Part shown: piece after piece, positions 1-13,270 of the stretch | Layout: every line of letters starts with the position of its first letter | How positions within the stretch are numbered: the first letter of the stretch is position 1 | NCBI GenBank assembly: GCA_009617715.1 | Contig: VTFK01000344.1 | Location: 186,001-250,000 of the forward strand | Reading direction: 5' to 3' | DNA length: 64,000 nucleotides | DNA from: Plectrocnemia conspersa | Lineage: Eukaryota > Arthropoda > Insecta > Trichoptera > Polycentropodidae | The notes under the pieces: model-generated | Told to the model about the DNA's origin: nothing | What the model saw: the letters and a program-made list of their open reading frames with translations, nothing else | Database searches by the model: none | Program-made: the position numbers and the translations under genes

Positions 1-2027
1 GCAAACTAAAAACTACGCAACTATAATAAACAGATCGGTCAATAATAACAATTCAATTATTGATATTAAAATACTAGCTGTTCAAATATTTTACTTCAGG
101 ATAATTATGCTAAAATATAACTTGGTGCATATTACCACACATGTATATCTATCTTTCGCTTTAGCGAACGAAGGTAATATAATATCTTAACGAACGTTCA
201 AGAAAAGATTTTCGAGTGAATAATTTTCAATGGCTCTTCCAATGAAATAGGTCAGAAGGTTTTCTATTTGACTCTGTCTGCTGTGGCTGTCAGACTTATT
301 AAGTTATTGTCGAAAATAAAATATGACCAACAGCTTTAATACCATTAAACCTTTCACCGATGAAAATACTAAATTTATATTGGATTGAAACAGGTAATAA
401 ATTATGTAGTGTAATGCAATATCGACAGATGTGGCCGGAGATGTGCCAAAGTGCATCAAATGCCCTCCGGAAAGCAATCAAACTCTGGTTAAGTACTTAG
501 CAATAATTTTACACCTGTGTAATTATAATAGTTACCAAGTATATTAACCATAATTTGTATTACATATAATATACACAGCATTACACTTTAATTGCTTTAT
601 AAGTATATGTACATATTTGTAGATGCTGGTGTCATAAAACTGAACGATGTTTAAAATATTTAGTTACTGAACCAAAAAAGGCACAAAGTGACTAACCAAA
701 ATCTGATCACCATAATTCAAATTTTATTTTAAACTATAACATAATTATCTCAATTATAACTAATAATATAGTAACAATGTTTTGATCTTATACATTTAAA
801 GCCAAACCTGACAAACTGAGTTAGAAATTCTACATATTTCTATTCGCAGAATTTCCTCAGCCCTGATTAAAATGTTTGTCTATGTGGTTTTAATATACTG
901 TACTACTTAGTAAAATATATATTATTACTAATCACAAATATTAATAATTTGAATTATATTTTTTTTCTATGTATAGATTTAATTAAAGTTCAAACAAATA
1001 TACTATATACCTAAAAAGTATTCAAACTTAAAAACTTTATTCCCTGAAAACTTTCGTGCGAATTGGAGTTTAAATTAAAGTATAACACTTTATAATACAC
1101 CCGTAGCACTTTTGTTTGAAGTTTACTGTATTAATTTCACTTTCAAATAATTTATTAAGATCTATAATACAATATTAAACAAACGCTTCCTGAGTTTATT
1201 TTTAGAAATTATCGATGCGAATATAATTATTTGATGCGAATTCTATACATTTTAATATTATATATTTTTAATATAAAATTTATTGGCAAAATATATTAAA
1301 TCCTATTTATTTACGAAGTAACTTAACCCATTCAGAGAATATATTGTAGTTAAAAAAAAAACAATTATATGTGCTAAAACGACACATTATTGTATTGCTA
1401 TAAATCTTAAAAAATGTCATCTAATCCTACTTTTAAAAAAAAAATAAAAGACTGATTGCTATAAAAAAAATTTTATTCATTATTGCGAATATTAAAATAT
1501 AAAAAATATTTATCGACTTTTCCCTTAATAAATATAAATAATTATATAAAGATATTACATGAGGTATTTGATTATTTGCTTAATAAAATTGTATCGCAAA
1601 CATATGAAAAATAACTTAAAAAAGGAAAATGGTATTCTGTTTCGTAAATTTGTGTAAAATATGTATTTACAATAAATCTTATTTTATTAAAAAAATACAT
1701 AAACTTTGTTTGCTTTTTAAAAAAATCTTAATTAATATTTTTAATTAAAAATTGTTTAGAAATCTATAGGTTATTTAATATAAACATATATAAATATTGT
1801 TGTTTTAAATCATAAAAATATGTAGGAGCAATGGATTCAACCAGCGTTTACTCTGAGTTTATTTAAATTTCTATTTAATACTTATATAAAATAAATTACC
1901 ACTCATTTTGACAAAAGAGATAATTTAAAGCTAAACAATTGCAAGATTTCACGGATTACCAGAGCCAACGCATTCGTCCCATTAACGACTCGTAAGCACT
2001 ACCCTTTTGTACGTAATCATACAATAG
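1..2027. other. AT-rich non-coding DNA, no gene seen
   Basis: Long A/T runs (for example the poly-A near 1,352) with stops in all frames. The small minus-strand open frame at 299-481 has no recognisable motif and ordinary flanking composition. No element ends or RNA genes were recognised. Confidence 0.6.
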
Positions 2028-2530
2028 GCAATGCGTCTTATCTGCATAAAAACCACTATTGTTGTCCACCCCATATATTTACCATTTTTTCCGTTTCACT
2101 TTAAGGCGAAACATATTTTGTTGGTAGGATCATCAAGTGATGCAATTGACCCATCAACATTTTCATCTGTGATTCGCCAGAGTTGTCTCGAATCAAGAGT
2201 ATAAAATATCGTGATTTATAACGCTTTGCCATATCGGATGGTCATCAAAGGATTCGAGACGAGAGAAGAAGAGACTAGATTATCAGACAGACTGCATTCA
2301 TGACAGCAGACGGCATGTTAGGAAAACCCATTGTTTGATTTTTTACCCGCATTGCCGTGAAGGACATTAGCAGATCGTCCAGAGAACATTCCCAGCTTCT
2401 CGACCAGCTACTATTTCTAACAGACACTATTTCTCTACTGCGGTAAATTTTATATAAAAAAATTAACTTTTACTACCTATTCCGGCGTCTATTTTGGTGA
2501 CAAGTTTACACCTTTCAGCCTAAAAACCCG
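2028..2530 (+). repeat. LTR-like dispersed repeat, copy A
   Basis: This block matches 3,795-4,205 (same strand) and 34,918-35,120 (opposite strand). The most conserved part includes ATGCAATTG at 2,140, then TCTGTGATTCGCCAGAGTTG and TCTCGAATC, followed by a TATA-like TATAAAAT at 2,200-2,207. About 45 bases further on is GGATTCGAGACG, shared with copy B, and both copies end in a C-rich tail after a GGTAAAT block. A promoter-like centre, a transcribed-looking second half and repeated occurrence suggest the long terminal repeat of a Gypsy- or BEL-type retrotransposon. I could not fix the outer TG...CA ends or a primer-binding site, so a different repeat class remains possible. Confidence 0.5.
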
Positions 2531-3090
2531 GAAAATACAGATTAATTCGCAAATATAAAAAAATCGTTTAGATTAGTTTAAAAACAGCATAAGAATCTGT
2601 AGTGAGATAATATATAAAATAAAAGTTTTTTATTGATTGATTTATCTTAATTATGAACACGTTTTAAATATACACAATACACATTTAATATAAAATTAAA
2701 GCTACGTACAGCTGGAATTACACATTGTGGAAATATTAATATTTTATTTTTATTTTTCAATAAATACTTGTTATTAGACGTTTAAAGTCTCTGACGCACA
2801 AAAGCTTTTATTTTAAATTATTGTATTTTTCATAAATTTAATTATTTTTAATACTCAACATAGCTATTATAACGTAAAGTAATAATGAATTTTCTATGTT
2901 AAAATTTCGCTTTTCCGGTTTTCACCTTCTAAGAATTTTAATTCATTAGGATTCCTTATGCTTTTGGGTGGTAAATTCTAGAGCTGCTTGAAACGATTTA
3001 CGATTTGGAAGCGTCGTAATATGTAACTGTATTCAGCATACTTAGACAAAACGTAAATAAAATTTCTCAGTCGCTTCATCGTTTGTCATG
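2531..3090. other. AT-rich spacer between repeat copies
   Basis: No gene, TIR or coding motif seen. If copies A and B are the two LTRs of one element, this would be part of a heavily deleted interior, but I recognise no gag or pol sequence. Confidence 0.4.
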
Positions 3091-3480
3091 AAACAAATCT
3101 CTCCAGTGGCTATGAAAAATATATACAGGATGCGTGTTTGTTACAGTTGAAAAACTTTCGCCACGATTTGGTTGCTTAGTGCTGCGTAATGAGAGCACGT
3201 TCGTACTATTTGTTAGGCGAGAATAAAAACGTGCTAGAATTTATGCCTGTACACAAAGAGTTTACAAGAAGTCGAGTTTAACGCCGAAGCGCAAAGTTAT
3301 AAACCGAGTTGGTCGGTGTTTACAAAGGGGCGCGGAACTTCGCCAAAAACGTGTGTAATTTGATGACGACAGATGGATTTGAATTTGTAATATCCTTGTA
3401 CAGAAGTGTCTACACGTTTGCGAGATTAATCCATCTTATTGTTGTTGTGAGTCAATGTTACGCTGGAGAATAGTAAAAAA
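3091..3480. other. GC-richer island between the two LTR-like repeats
   Basis: Composition rises relative to the flanks. On the plus strand it holds a 30-codon ATG frame starting at 3,189 and, in another frame, an ATG-less open run of about 57 codons ending near 3,472. Neither shows a family motif. It could be a remnant of the interior of an LTR element or an unrelated conserved non-coding block. Confidence 0.3.
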
Positions 3481-3794
3481 TAACCAAACAGAAATTCAAA
3501 TAAGATACAATAAAACAAACTGTTTATAAAATCCCTGAAAAATAGTAATCAACATACCGTAGCAATACAATATTAAGTCAAGTCAATTGCTTTTTTGCAG
3601 CTTCACATAAAATACAACGTAAAGAAATGTTGGCATATTGGCATATTATAAAAAAATCTGTAAAAGTAACTTAATATTACTCTCTTCATCACATTTCTGT
3701 TGCGTTGTGTTTTACCGAGATGACACTCGATAATGCAGGTATTATCTTAGTGGTCTATCTCATTCTACAATACACACAAAGAAATACTCCAAAT

Positions 3795-4205
3795 AGACAA
3801 TACGTCATATTTGCATAAAAATACTTATTTTAAAGTTTCTCTTTGAGGCGTTGAATAGTCAAGCAATGCAATTGGCGCACCAAGATCTGCATCTGTGATT
3901 TGTAGAGCTGTCTCAAAGCAACTATGTGACACTTTGTCACATCGGCAGACGAACAAACGATTCGAGACGTGAGTGTCAGAGACGTTTCGAGTGGTAGACA
4001 ACCAGACGAGCTCAGACAAGAGACGGCATCCGAGTCAAACCGAGAGACTCGAATCCACACGAGAATATCAACGGATCACTTCTCCACCAACACTCATTCT
4101 ACGAAATACACCGCGACACTCTTTCTCTGTGGTAAATCGTACATAATAAAAATCAACAGTTCAATTCTATTTTGCCTGCAAACCCCTTCGGCCTCAAAAC
4201 CATAA
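3795..4205 (+). repeat. LTR-like dispersed repeat, copy B
   Basis: Same family and orientation as copy A, offset by 1,726 bases measured at the ATGCAATTG core (3,866 against 2,140). It shares the GACAATACGTC...TTTGCATAAAAA opening, the ATCTGTGATT core, GATTCGAGACGTGAG and the GGTAAATCG plus C-rich tail. The TATA-like octamer of copies A and C is lost here. A 78-codon open frame at 3,969-4,205 runs through the second half; it looks incidental and shows no protein motif. Divergence from copy A is substantial, so either the insertions are old or these are separate solo LTRs. Confidence 0.5.
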
Positions 4206-5095
4206 ACAGGTAATGACAAAAAACTGTGCACGAGACACACGCATCTACAAAATTTATTTTTAATTAACTTAACTATTTAGAATTATTTTATGTACATAAT
4301 TTTATATTTGAATTAAAAGCCTAACATTTAATTTAAAAAAAAAAAATATTAAAAATTCGTAAAAATGCATATACTGATCTATAATACTAAATTGAAACAA
4401 ACATTATGCCATATTGCATATTATGAAGAAATTACTAACATAGGCTAAGGGCTTGAATTTATGTAATATAAACCTTCAAGTTTAATTCACAATGAAAAAT
4501 GGTTAAAACATTTAAATTTATTTGTTATGATATTTTTTTGGCTTATTGATTATTTTGTATTTATTTATTTATTGTATATAAAATAGTTAAAAACAGATTT
4601 TCAGTACGATAAAAGTTTATAATTCAATCTATATAGGTTACGTTAAATCTTACATTAAAGTTAAATCATATTCAAAAAACTATTTGTACCATTTTCAATT
4701 CAACGTTATGTGATAGTACGTCTGCAAAATTTTAATGGGTAGCACACAGTAAAATTGAGAATTAATCCGGTTTGACTGGAATTCAGCAGGTAACATCTTG
4801 GAGTAATAGCGTATATATTATTCTATAGAAGTTAAAATTACGAGTAGGAAGGTCGTCCTTAATACATAAATTATCTAACGTGGAACTCATACTATAATTA
4901 ATAAAATATTCCTAATATTTTTTAATATCTACAATATTTACCATATCATCTTTTTTTTTTTGGTTATAAAATAACGTTTTTTATTAAAGAACATTTTATC
5001 TACATATTTATTTTTATAATCGAATAAATGGTTAATATAGTTTTTTTTTGTATAACACATAATATAGCGAAATAAAACTTCTGTAGTGTAATCGT
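4206..5095. other. AT-rich non-coding DNA
   Basis: No gene or element recognised. Homopolymer A/T runs dominate. Confidence 0.6.
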
Positions 5096-5330
5096 CAGAT
5101 ATAACGAAGGAATGTTGTCCTTAAGTACAAGATTAACCCTTCCAATTGTGCAATAGCGCAATTCTGACTATTTAACAAACGCTATTCAGAGTCGGTTCCA
5201 ATGAAAACCGTTTCAAAAAAGCCCTTGACATGGTAAACTCAAAGAGCACTTATACTATTGCGAATCGCTCGAGCCCCGCAGCAAAACAGTCATTTTCCAT
5301 TTTAGTAATTACGGTAATTGGACTATATCT
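5096..5330. other. GC-richer island with a TTAACCC motif
   Basis: Around 5,133 a TTAACCCTTCC run is followed by TTGTGCAATAGCGCAATTC, a short imperfect hairpin. TTAA plus CCC is how many piggyBac-type elements begin, but I found no matching opposite end, so this stays unassigned. The rest, including GCGAATCGCTCGAGCCCCGC, reads as a compact non-coding block. Confidence 0.25.
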
Positions 5331-5960
5331 GTACAAACAAAGCTGTATATTTACTATATCTCTTTGTGTATATTCTGCTAGTTTCATAAGTAATAAATTT
5401 TAATCCTTAACAAACAATAATTAGCAGTAATCGTGTAATTTAATTAAAAAGCATACTTTCTCTTTATATAATTTGATATTTGATAATTTTGAAGGTTTTC
5501 TAATAAATTGAATTGCTGCTCAGCAAAGCTTCAACTCGTTTCTGAGAATTTTAGTTAATAACCAAATAATAATTTACCGCAATAATTAAGCTATAAAATT
5601 AAATTGAAAAAGTAAATGGACTCTTTCTTTTTCGGTTAGTCGGTGGATAGAATAAATTTAAAGCATCAACCCGATAACATAAACTTAAACTTTTCCTTGC
5701 ACGCAAAAAGAAAATGAGAAAAGAATGCTTGTAAAAACGAATATTGAGTGTAGAAAGGATAAGTGAGGTGTGCAAAGATAAAGCTCTTGAGCAATCCCAA
5801 GTTGCTACTAAGCCCCGTTAACGTTGAAGGATGCGACCAGTATTTTACTTTTGCAACACAACAGAGCCAATCCATTATTATATTTTATTCGTTTTATATA
5901 CAGTACGTATACATAAATAGGACTTTATACGAGTTTTTCTAAAAAGTTTAACAATATCTT
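5331..5960. other. AT-rich DNA with a minor open frame
   Basis: A 69-codon minus-strand open frame at 5,666-5,875 is the only ORF; its composition is not clearly coding and no motif is visible. Confidence 0.5.
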
Positions 5961-6240
5961 GCAGCAGTCGGTCGAAACGTCATATTTCTGTGTGTGTTGG
6001 CAGTCAGGTATGTGTTGGATATAACCTTTTTCTGGATCTATTTTAAAATTCATATAGCCAAACAGAATGTATTTCTTATATTGACAACAGATGCTTCCTA
6101 TGCTGCGATTGCATTATGCACCCTATTCTGTCCCCTTTCCGCAACCGGAAATATTTCCAAAGGGAAAGGAATGCGCTGTGCAATAGTAATCAAAGGATCG
6201 GCTTTAGTGAATTGAAACCGTGTTAACCGCATTACTGCGT
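5961..6240. promoter_or_regulatory. Island with nested palindromes
   Basis: A perfect 12-bp palindrome GGAAATATTTCC (6,147-6,158) sits inside a second inverted repeat, CCTTTCC at 6,134-6,140 against GGAAAGG at 6,163-6,169. The surroundings are less AT-rich than neighbouring DNA. Palindromes of this kind are typical of dimeric transcription-factor sites, and the half-site resembles a Rel/kB site, but the assignment is inference. The overlapping 73-codon frame at 5,994-6,215 has no recognisable domain. Confidence 0.3.
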
Positions 6241-8870
6241 TCAATATTTGCATATTTATGCATTTAAAAAAACAATAAACTGCTAGCCTTATTTCGTAAA
6301 TATTTCTATAGAGAATATAAAAGCTTCAGTAGAATGAACATCATTCGATTCGAGCGTTGTTTTATATTATTATATATAAAAAACAAGTTTTTCCTATATG
6401 CAGTAAACTAATTTCTATATTAGTTTTTATTTGTTGTATTACTTTTTATGTGGCAATTTAATAAATCATTTTACATTTACATAAATTATGTTATAAGTTA
6501 CAAAATATCAAATACTAGAAACTATACTATTATTATAAATAATCTATACATATTACACGTGTAACTCTGAATATGAAAAAATATTTAATAATCAATTGTT
6601 CTAATAAATTTAAAAGGAAAATACAATTTTTCAATTCTCATAAATTCTTTGATATTTTTTCAATATAAAATTTAACTATCTTCACCCGAGCTCAACAGCT
6701 GCAACTTGGCATTTCTCTTTTAAAGTTTTAATATACTTTACATAATATTAATATAATTTACATAAAATACTATAATAAAATTTTACATACTTTTATATGA
6801 ATTTAAAATGATCTAGTGACGTATTCAATAAAAATTATTCAAGCGTAGAATTTTATTAATTAACCGACAGTTCCATATATTAATTACGCACAGCAGCATA
6901 ATTTATGAATTAAAAAGTATTAGTCTAATCCTCTAATCCAACATATAAATCAGAAATTTCAATTAAAATTAAAGTCAGCCTTACTGATTTATTATATATT
7001 ATTATTATTGTTAAAAAATCTGACAGTATGTTATTATGTACATACATTAAAAATACGAAATAAATTATTAATACATCAATATTTAATTATTAAATATATT
7101 TCTTTATTTTTTTTTATAAAATATTTATTATATCATTTGCGATTATTACAAAGCGTTTTACGCGAATTAAAGTATTTCTTATATTTATTTTAACACTGCC
7201 TTTTTAATTCAATATTAACATCGTTTAACCTATAATTCTAGTTATATTATAATAAAATAAATTATGTATATGTATTAAAATTTTACTATGATGCTTTATT
7301 TTAAAATAGTTTTATCATAGCAGAAATTAAACAGAACTTTTTTGAGTCTATATATTGGATCAAAATTGATCATCAATTCATAAAAATAAATATTGTTGTT
7401 ATAAAAAAAAACATTTTAACTTTTATAAAAGTTTATATAATTAACAAAATAAAATTAACATATTTAAATTCCATAAGTATATTAAAACATTTATATTTTT
7501 CATTCTAAAAATATGTTTTATTATAAAATTTAAATGGCAATAAATATTGAATGTGAAATATCTAATAAAATAGCACGTGTTTAAGTAAATATCTTTTAAT
7601 ATTATTAATAAAGTAAAATAAATAAAATAGCTAAAGAAGTATAAATATTACTGAAATATTCATAAAAAATAATTCAATACGAGAATAACACATAATATTG
7701 TACTTTTTACATAAATGAAACATTCGTAAAATTTAGAAATGGTAATAAACAAAATAAATCAAGAACAAAAAGTAAATACAAAAAAGGCATTTTTAAGAAG
7801 AATTCTGTACAAGTTTGATAAAATATATAATAAAAAATCTAACAACAAATTAAACAGGAAAAAAATTTTTACAGTGATGAATATGTTTTATTTACAATTT
7901 AGCTTTTACAATAGCTTATTTGTTTTTAACTATTATACAATAAAGTATAATACATTCTAAAAAAATATTTTACTAAAACTGTGCAGCAAAAACTTATATT
8001 TTTTCTTAAAATAAATTGTAATATTATAGTTATTCTGACATATTTAATAAATGTAAGAAATGTAACTATTCTTGCTACTCTTTAAGTTCACTTATCATTA
8101 AAAATATTTGTCTTTTTAAAGATTTTTTAAATATTTTTTTTTTAAAATACTTAAAAAAACATCTTAATTTTAAAATATATTTTTCATTTAATATTTTTTT
8201 TAAATAATATCAAAACAGACTGCATGTTGAAGATACATTTTTGACATTTCTTTAGTTTAAAATGAAGTGTAAAATGTTCCTCTATTAAATATATTAGTTA
8301 CCTGATCTAACTTAAAAGCTTTAAAAATGCATAAGAGAGAGTTTAACTTAAGTATTGTCTGACTATTAAAATTAAGGCAAATTGTTTATAATATGCTACC
8401 GGACCAAATTAGAAAAATATGTTTAAGTTTCGCATATTTCTGGACAAATCAAGATGTCTTAATACAATACCTGTGTTGGACATTTTATTTAGTATATATT
8501 AAATATATATACAATAATATTGTTAATATAAAGTATAATATTATCTTCTCTGAATACACGCAAATTTAATAAGCAAAATAAACTTTTGAAAAAAACAAAA
8601 ATAATAAGAATTCTGTCTACGATTTACGTTTAGTGATCCATTTTAAATATGTTTTTCATCCAACTTGGAAAGCTACATTTTATACCTTTCATCTAACGTA
8701 AACTTATTTATTTTTTTGATCAATTAAAAAGTTACGATTTTTTTTACAAAACAAAACGTTAATAAAGCCTAAAACTTTTATAATGAAAATGTATGTTAAT
8801 AAGACACCCACACACACCGCTAAGTTTTACTGCTTTTTAATAATTTCCATTATATTGCCATTATACATTA
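6241..8870. other. Very AT-rich non-coding DNA
   Basis: A/T homopolymers and TATA/ATTA strings throughout. The small open frames at 7,008-7,193 and 7,739-7,960 consist of residues with AT-only codons (K, N, I, F, Y, L) and are expected by chance at this composition. Confidence 0.65.
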
Positions 8871-9420
8871 TGTATTTTACATTACTTCGGGCGGTTCGGT
8901 TACATTAGCGACAAAGCGACACCCAAATAGAAAATTAAAACGAAATCGTGTTTGTACCGGCAATAAAATCGGCGTTCTCGAAATTAGCTTATATTTTACG
9001 TTTTCTGCATTTCAATTATTACGGCAGTGCTACTACACAGGGAGCCGAAAGTCTACCACCGAGATAAGACCCTTTAAACAGAGACGACTGCCGTCGAAAT
9101 TTATGCTCGCCCTTTGCGAAATTAGCCGACACTTTTATTTTTGCTCAGACCACCCAAAACGAGTTTCGCGCCCGAATCCGGAAAAATAAAAAAATAAATA
9201 TAAAAACGGGAACTTTTTACTGGTTTCTCCGGTTAAATTATACAAAACGTACTTGCGTGCATACGTATAATGTTGGTGTGTATGTGTGTGTGTTGTTTGC
9301 AAAAGCGCGACCCTTACTATTCGCGGTGTTTGCGTTCACTTGAAGAGGGTCTCTCTCTCCGTACATCGTAAAAGTTAATTTACCTTTTCGTTGTTTCCCC
9401 AAAGTAATAATTGTTTAATT
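8871..9420. promoter_or_regulatory. Candidate conserved non-coding island
   Basis: About 500 bp of much higher complexity and G+C than the flanks, for example CGGGCGGTTCGG near 8,889 and GTTTCGCGCCCGAATCCGG at 9,162-9,180. It contains several ATAAA/TTTACG-type strings. No open frame carries coding character. I interpret it as a regulatory block; cross-species conservation is not testable from this sequence. Confidence 0.3.
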
Positions 9421-10064
9421 AGAATCGAACGTATTGTTGTAAATTGAATTAAAAGTTCTAAATGTTGTTATCGCACGAAACTTTGCATGGGAGATTTTCA
9501 ATTTGGAAACGTCAATCAAAAAATATTGTTTGAACCGTAATGATATATCGATTTAATCTGAATTATTTTTAATCAGTAAATTATAACCTAACCTTACATC
9601 AAATAAAAGTTTACTAAGAACATAAAAAATTATAACAACATAAATTTCTTCATACTTTCTCATACATCTGTATATATTAAAAAATTAAAATGAGTATGAT
9701 ATTGTTATTTTAATCTAATAATATTAATACTAAAAACGATAGGGTGTATGTTCATTTTATTTATGCGAAGAATTAAATGTATTCGTAACATGAACCTAAT
9801 TTTCTGATTTTTTTATAGGGACACAGATTTATCATAAACATCACAAGATATATTATGGGTACCAAAAAGTAATGACCTATTTATCAATAAATTTTAAATA
9901 CCATTTTTTGCTATTAATATTATATATCATAATATAATTTTAATCGTTTTTTATAACCTTTTTCAACCATTCCAATAAATTACTTTTTGTAATAATTTTC
10001 TGGCTTAGAATTAACACAATCAAAAAGAGGCAATTTAACCTCTTTTACTTAGTTAAGTATTTAT
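9421..10064. other. AT-rich non-coding DNA
   Basis: No gene or element recognised. Confidence 0.6.
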
Positions 10065-10235
10065 CCTTAAAAAATGTTTCATTATAAGAAATAAGTACTA
10101 GTGAGAAGGGGCCAAGTCCCGTGAATATGGGGGCTGCAACGAAATTACCCAACTAATGTTGCAGATTTTATCTCGAGTCAATTTAGCAGTGTGTTGTTGT
10201 GCTTTTTTCATTAAATGCAACACTCAATCGAGTTA
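10065..10235 (-). pseudogene. Mariner-type transposase fragment (C-terminal catalytic part)
   Basis: Reading the minus strand gives QHTAKLTRDKI, then QPPYSRDLAPSH, a stop where Y/F is expected, then YLF and KHFL. This is the mariner signature HTAKxTRDKI...HPPYSPDLAPSDYHLF. The aspartate of the PYSxDLAP motif (third residue of the DD34D triad) survives in the altered form SRD. Upstream, RLSVAFNEK in a shifted frame matches the mariner RLNxALNEK region, so at least one frameshift and one stop are present. No terminal repeats were found, so this is a dead piece, not a complete element. Confidence 0.75.
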
Positions 10236-12179
10236 AAATTTACCTCTGCAATCATTGTTTTATTTTGTTTAAACACTTTAAAATATTATTTTTTTAAATA
10301 CAAAGAAAGGCATTTTTAGGGTGCAATCCGAATCTAGGGGTTGATTGCCCTTTATACGTGAGCCACCGTTTTTTTAGCCACGTTCGAATAAAATACACAT
10401 TTTTATCCCCAGTGTTCTTATTTTAGAGCTGTAATTGTTATTCCTTTTGCAAAAAATACATATGTTGATCTTATTTTGGAAAATGATATTTTAAAAATTG
10501 ACTTAATAAAAAGTATCGACTTTTTTTATAATTTTTCAATGTTTAAAATTAAATATATTTTAGTTTAAGCTTAAATAACTATTTCATCCCCCAAGTTGTG
10601 TGGTGCACTTCAAGGCTCATCCATAAAATTAAAAACACCAGATTTAATTTTTTAAACCATTTCTGGGATTGTCTGACATTCAATAAATTGCACATATATT
10701 TTTTTGTAGCAGCTGTTGCATTTATTTTCATATGAAGCTCATACAATATGCAACTGCGTAAAAATATTTTAAAAAAGAAATTTAATCCATTATTATCCTG
10801 TCTGGTGATAACGTATTTTTGTAATATAAAAAAGCAACCATGTTCACAACATAAAAAATTAAAAACACGTGTTTACTGCATGTTGAGAAAACATCATTCT
10901 TTTTTAATACCCTTAAAATAAATTCTCAAACATAATTTACCAACGATGTTTTAAATTAAATTCATTGATTTTTATCAAAATCATATTTTATTAAATTAAA
11001 ATAAAAAAATAATACACTAAAAAAGATAACTGATAAGTAAAAAGTTAAATTTCCTAAGGGATTGCACATACGTTAATTAATGTAAGTGGTTCTGTATTTA
11101 TATATAGTATCATATGTATATGATATGAATTTATTTATAATACGATGTAGCATAAATTAATCAATATAACCTAAGAAATTTTTCAATGCGACCCAACATA
11201 ATACATTTCTTTGCGTTATGAATTATTAGTGAATTTCTAAAGGTATTGAAATCAAATAAAAATAAAACAATAATATCTATAGAGCTCTTAGCAGTAAGCT
11301 CTCTAAGATTCTTTTCAAACATGTATTTTTTTATATTTATTATTAATCATAAAATATAGTAGAATATCAATAATGGTATGGCAAAAAGTGCTATTTAAAA
11401 ATACTCCAAATATTGTATTATATCACAATTGAAAGCATATTATAAATTGGTTATATTGTTACTGAATTAAAATTCACACTATATCCTTTTACTGTGCTAT
11501 GAATCGTAATAAAATATAATATAATAATTTGACCTAGTTGATCGAATTGTGTTAAAATTAATAAAGCAAAACTTTTTTTAAAACGCTATAAATACAATAA
11601 AAGATATTAAATATTCATATTAAATTTGACGAGTTAATTTAACTTATGTAAATTATATTATTTTAAAATTGCTGAAAATTTATGTTAGTATTATATTTAA
11701 AACGTCTAAAATAAAATTAGAAAAGCAGCAAAAGCAAAGGTATTTCAGAGTAATAGAAATAAAATATTTTTGTTAAATATTACAGCTAAAGAAAAGCATA
11801 GAAAGATCTTCGAAAATTAATATAAAACTAAATTGCATTCTGATGAAAAACATTTTCTTAGTTAATTTTAGTTAATCATTTCTATAGAAAACAGTATTTT
11901 TATATTAAATATTGCTTCTTTTTATTAAAATTATCAAATTAAAATATTTCCACCAAATGTTACATCCTTAATTCAAATCTCGGAATTGATTTATTAATGA
12001 AATTACAATACCATATTTTTGTTCTTAGATCCTTTGTTAAACATAATTCGACAAAAAAATATTCTAATTGATGGTATATTTACGTGAAGCATCTGAATCT
12101 AGTCATTAAATCTAGTTCGATCTTGAAAGAAAATTTTTCATGATGCAATTAGTTAATTTGTGAATTTTGGTAAAAAAAA
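10236..12179. other. AT-rich non-coding DNA
   Basis: No genes seen. A short inverted repeat, ATCATAT/ATATGAT with a 2-bp spacer, occurs near 11,110-11,130. A slightly GC-richer patch at 10,310-10,400 is unassigned. Confidence 0.6.
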
Positions 12180-12261
12180 ATGGCAAGTCAGTACTGGTTA
12201 GTACGATTAAATGATCCGGAGTTTAAATTTTCGAGTAAAGCAATTTTTTTTCTAGAGTCGA

Positions 12262-12345
12262 TTAACCTCAACCCCTTGAGCGGTATCGCCGTACATGTAC
12301 GGCGGTCAATCTTTCACTGTTTTAGGGTAACCCATATAGTTGTAT
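12262..12345. mobile_element. Possible piggyBac-type element end with 18-bp palindrome
   Basis: TTAACC at about 12,262 is followed by CTCAACCCCTTGAG (5-bp stem, 4-base loop), then the perfect 18-bp palindrome CGCCGTACATGTACGGCG at 12,287-12,304. A TTAA start, a C-run and a strong subterminal palindrome are compatible with the end of a piggyBac-like MITE, but no partner end was found. The 61-codon frame at 12,180-12,365 overlapping it has no recognisable domain. Confidence 0.3.
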
Positions 12346-12365
12346 ATTTATATATATATAAATAA

Positions 12366-13270
12366 ATAATTATAAAATAAAAAAATAACATTATATTTAT
12401 AACAAAAAAATATTTTCTGTAAACGATTTTAATATAAAATAATAACAATAAATTAAAGATTACTAAAATATGTTAAATTATTTTTTAAGCAAATATAATA
12501 ATGAAGAGCTTTTGAATTGATATAAAAAAAGTTCACAAAAACCGAAAAATATATGTAAAATAAATTAACAATCTGTAATATTAGAAAACTGTTAATATAA
12601 ATCAAATCAATTACACGTTGAGAAACACTGATTTTTTTCTATAATTGCCAATATAAATAAGCCCAGGTGTTTACTAACAAATTAACAAATATGCTTAAAT
12701 TAATTAACTACGCAAAAGGTTAAAAGAAAAATGATGATAATGCAAATAAATAAGAAACTTTCAATTGCATTATTCACACCATGGTACTGAACATTTATTG
12801 AAGTAAATTAATAGAAAGGGATATTATTAAAATAATATAAACAAGCTAAGAATTAGTGTAAATATTTTTTTCGTAATAAATAAAGCATTGTCTGTATTAG
12901 AAATAAGTGTGTACGTATTATAACCTTGAGATTTATCAGCAAAGAAAATTATATTTTAAAATATAAAAAATATTTTTATAGCACTCAAATAATCTCATTT
13001 TTCTAAGGCAAAATATTTCACTAAATATAAATACTATAATATAACAAAATGAAATATATTTTAAATGATAGTTGGCGACGTTGCCCATTATGTAACAAAC
13101 AAAGCTTTCCCAAATATGTGTACATACATACATATGGATACAGCTTTTTATCTTTCAAAGTTTTAAACTATCCGAAAATATCGAGAATTGCGAATGTCAG
13201 CAAACATTTGCCATACCGTCTTCAATTTGGTGAACTCTTAAGGTATTTCCACTACATTTTTCCCTTTTCT
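12366..13270. other. AT-rich non-coding DNA
   Basis: Several overlapping short open frames (around 12,936-13,285) on both strands, none with a motif. No element ends. Confidence 0.55.
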
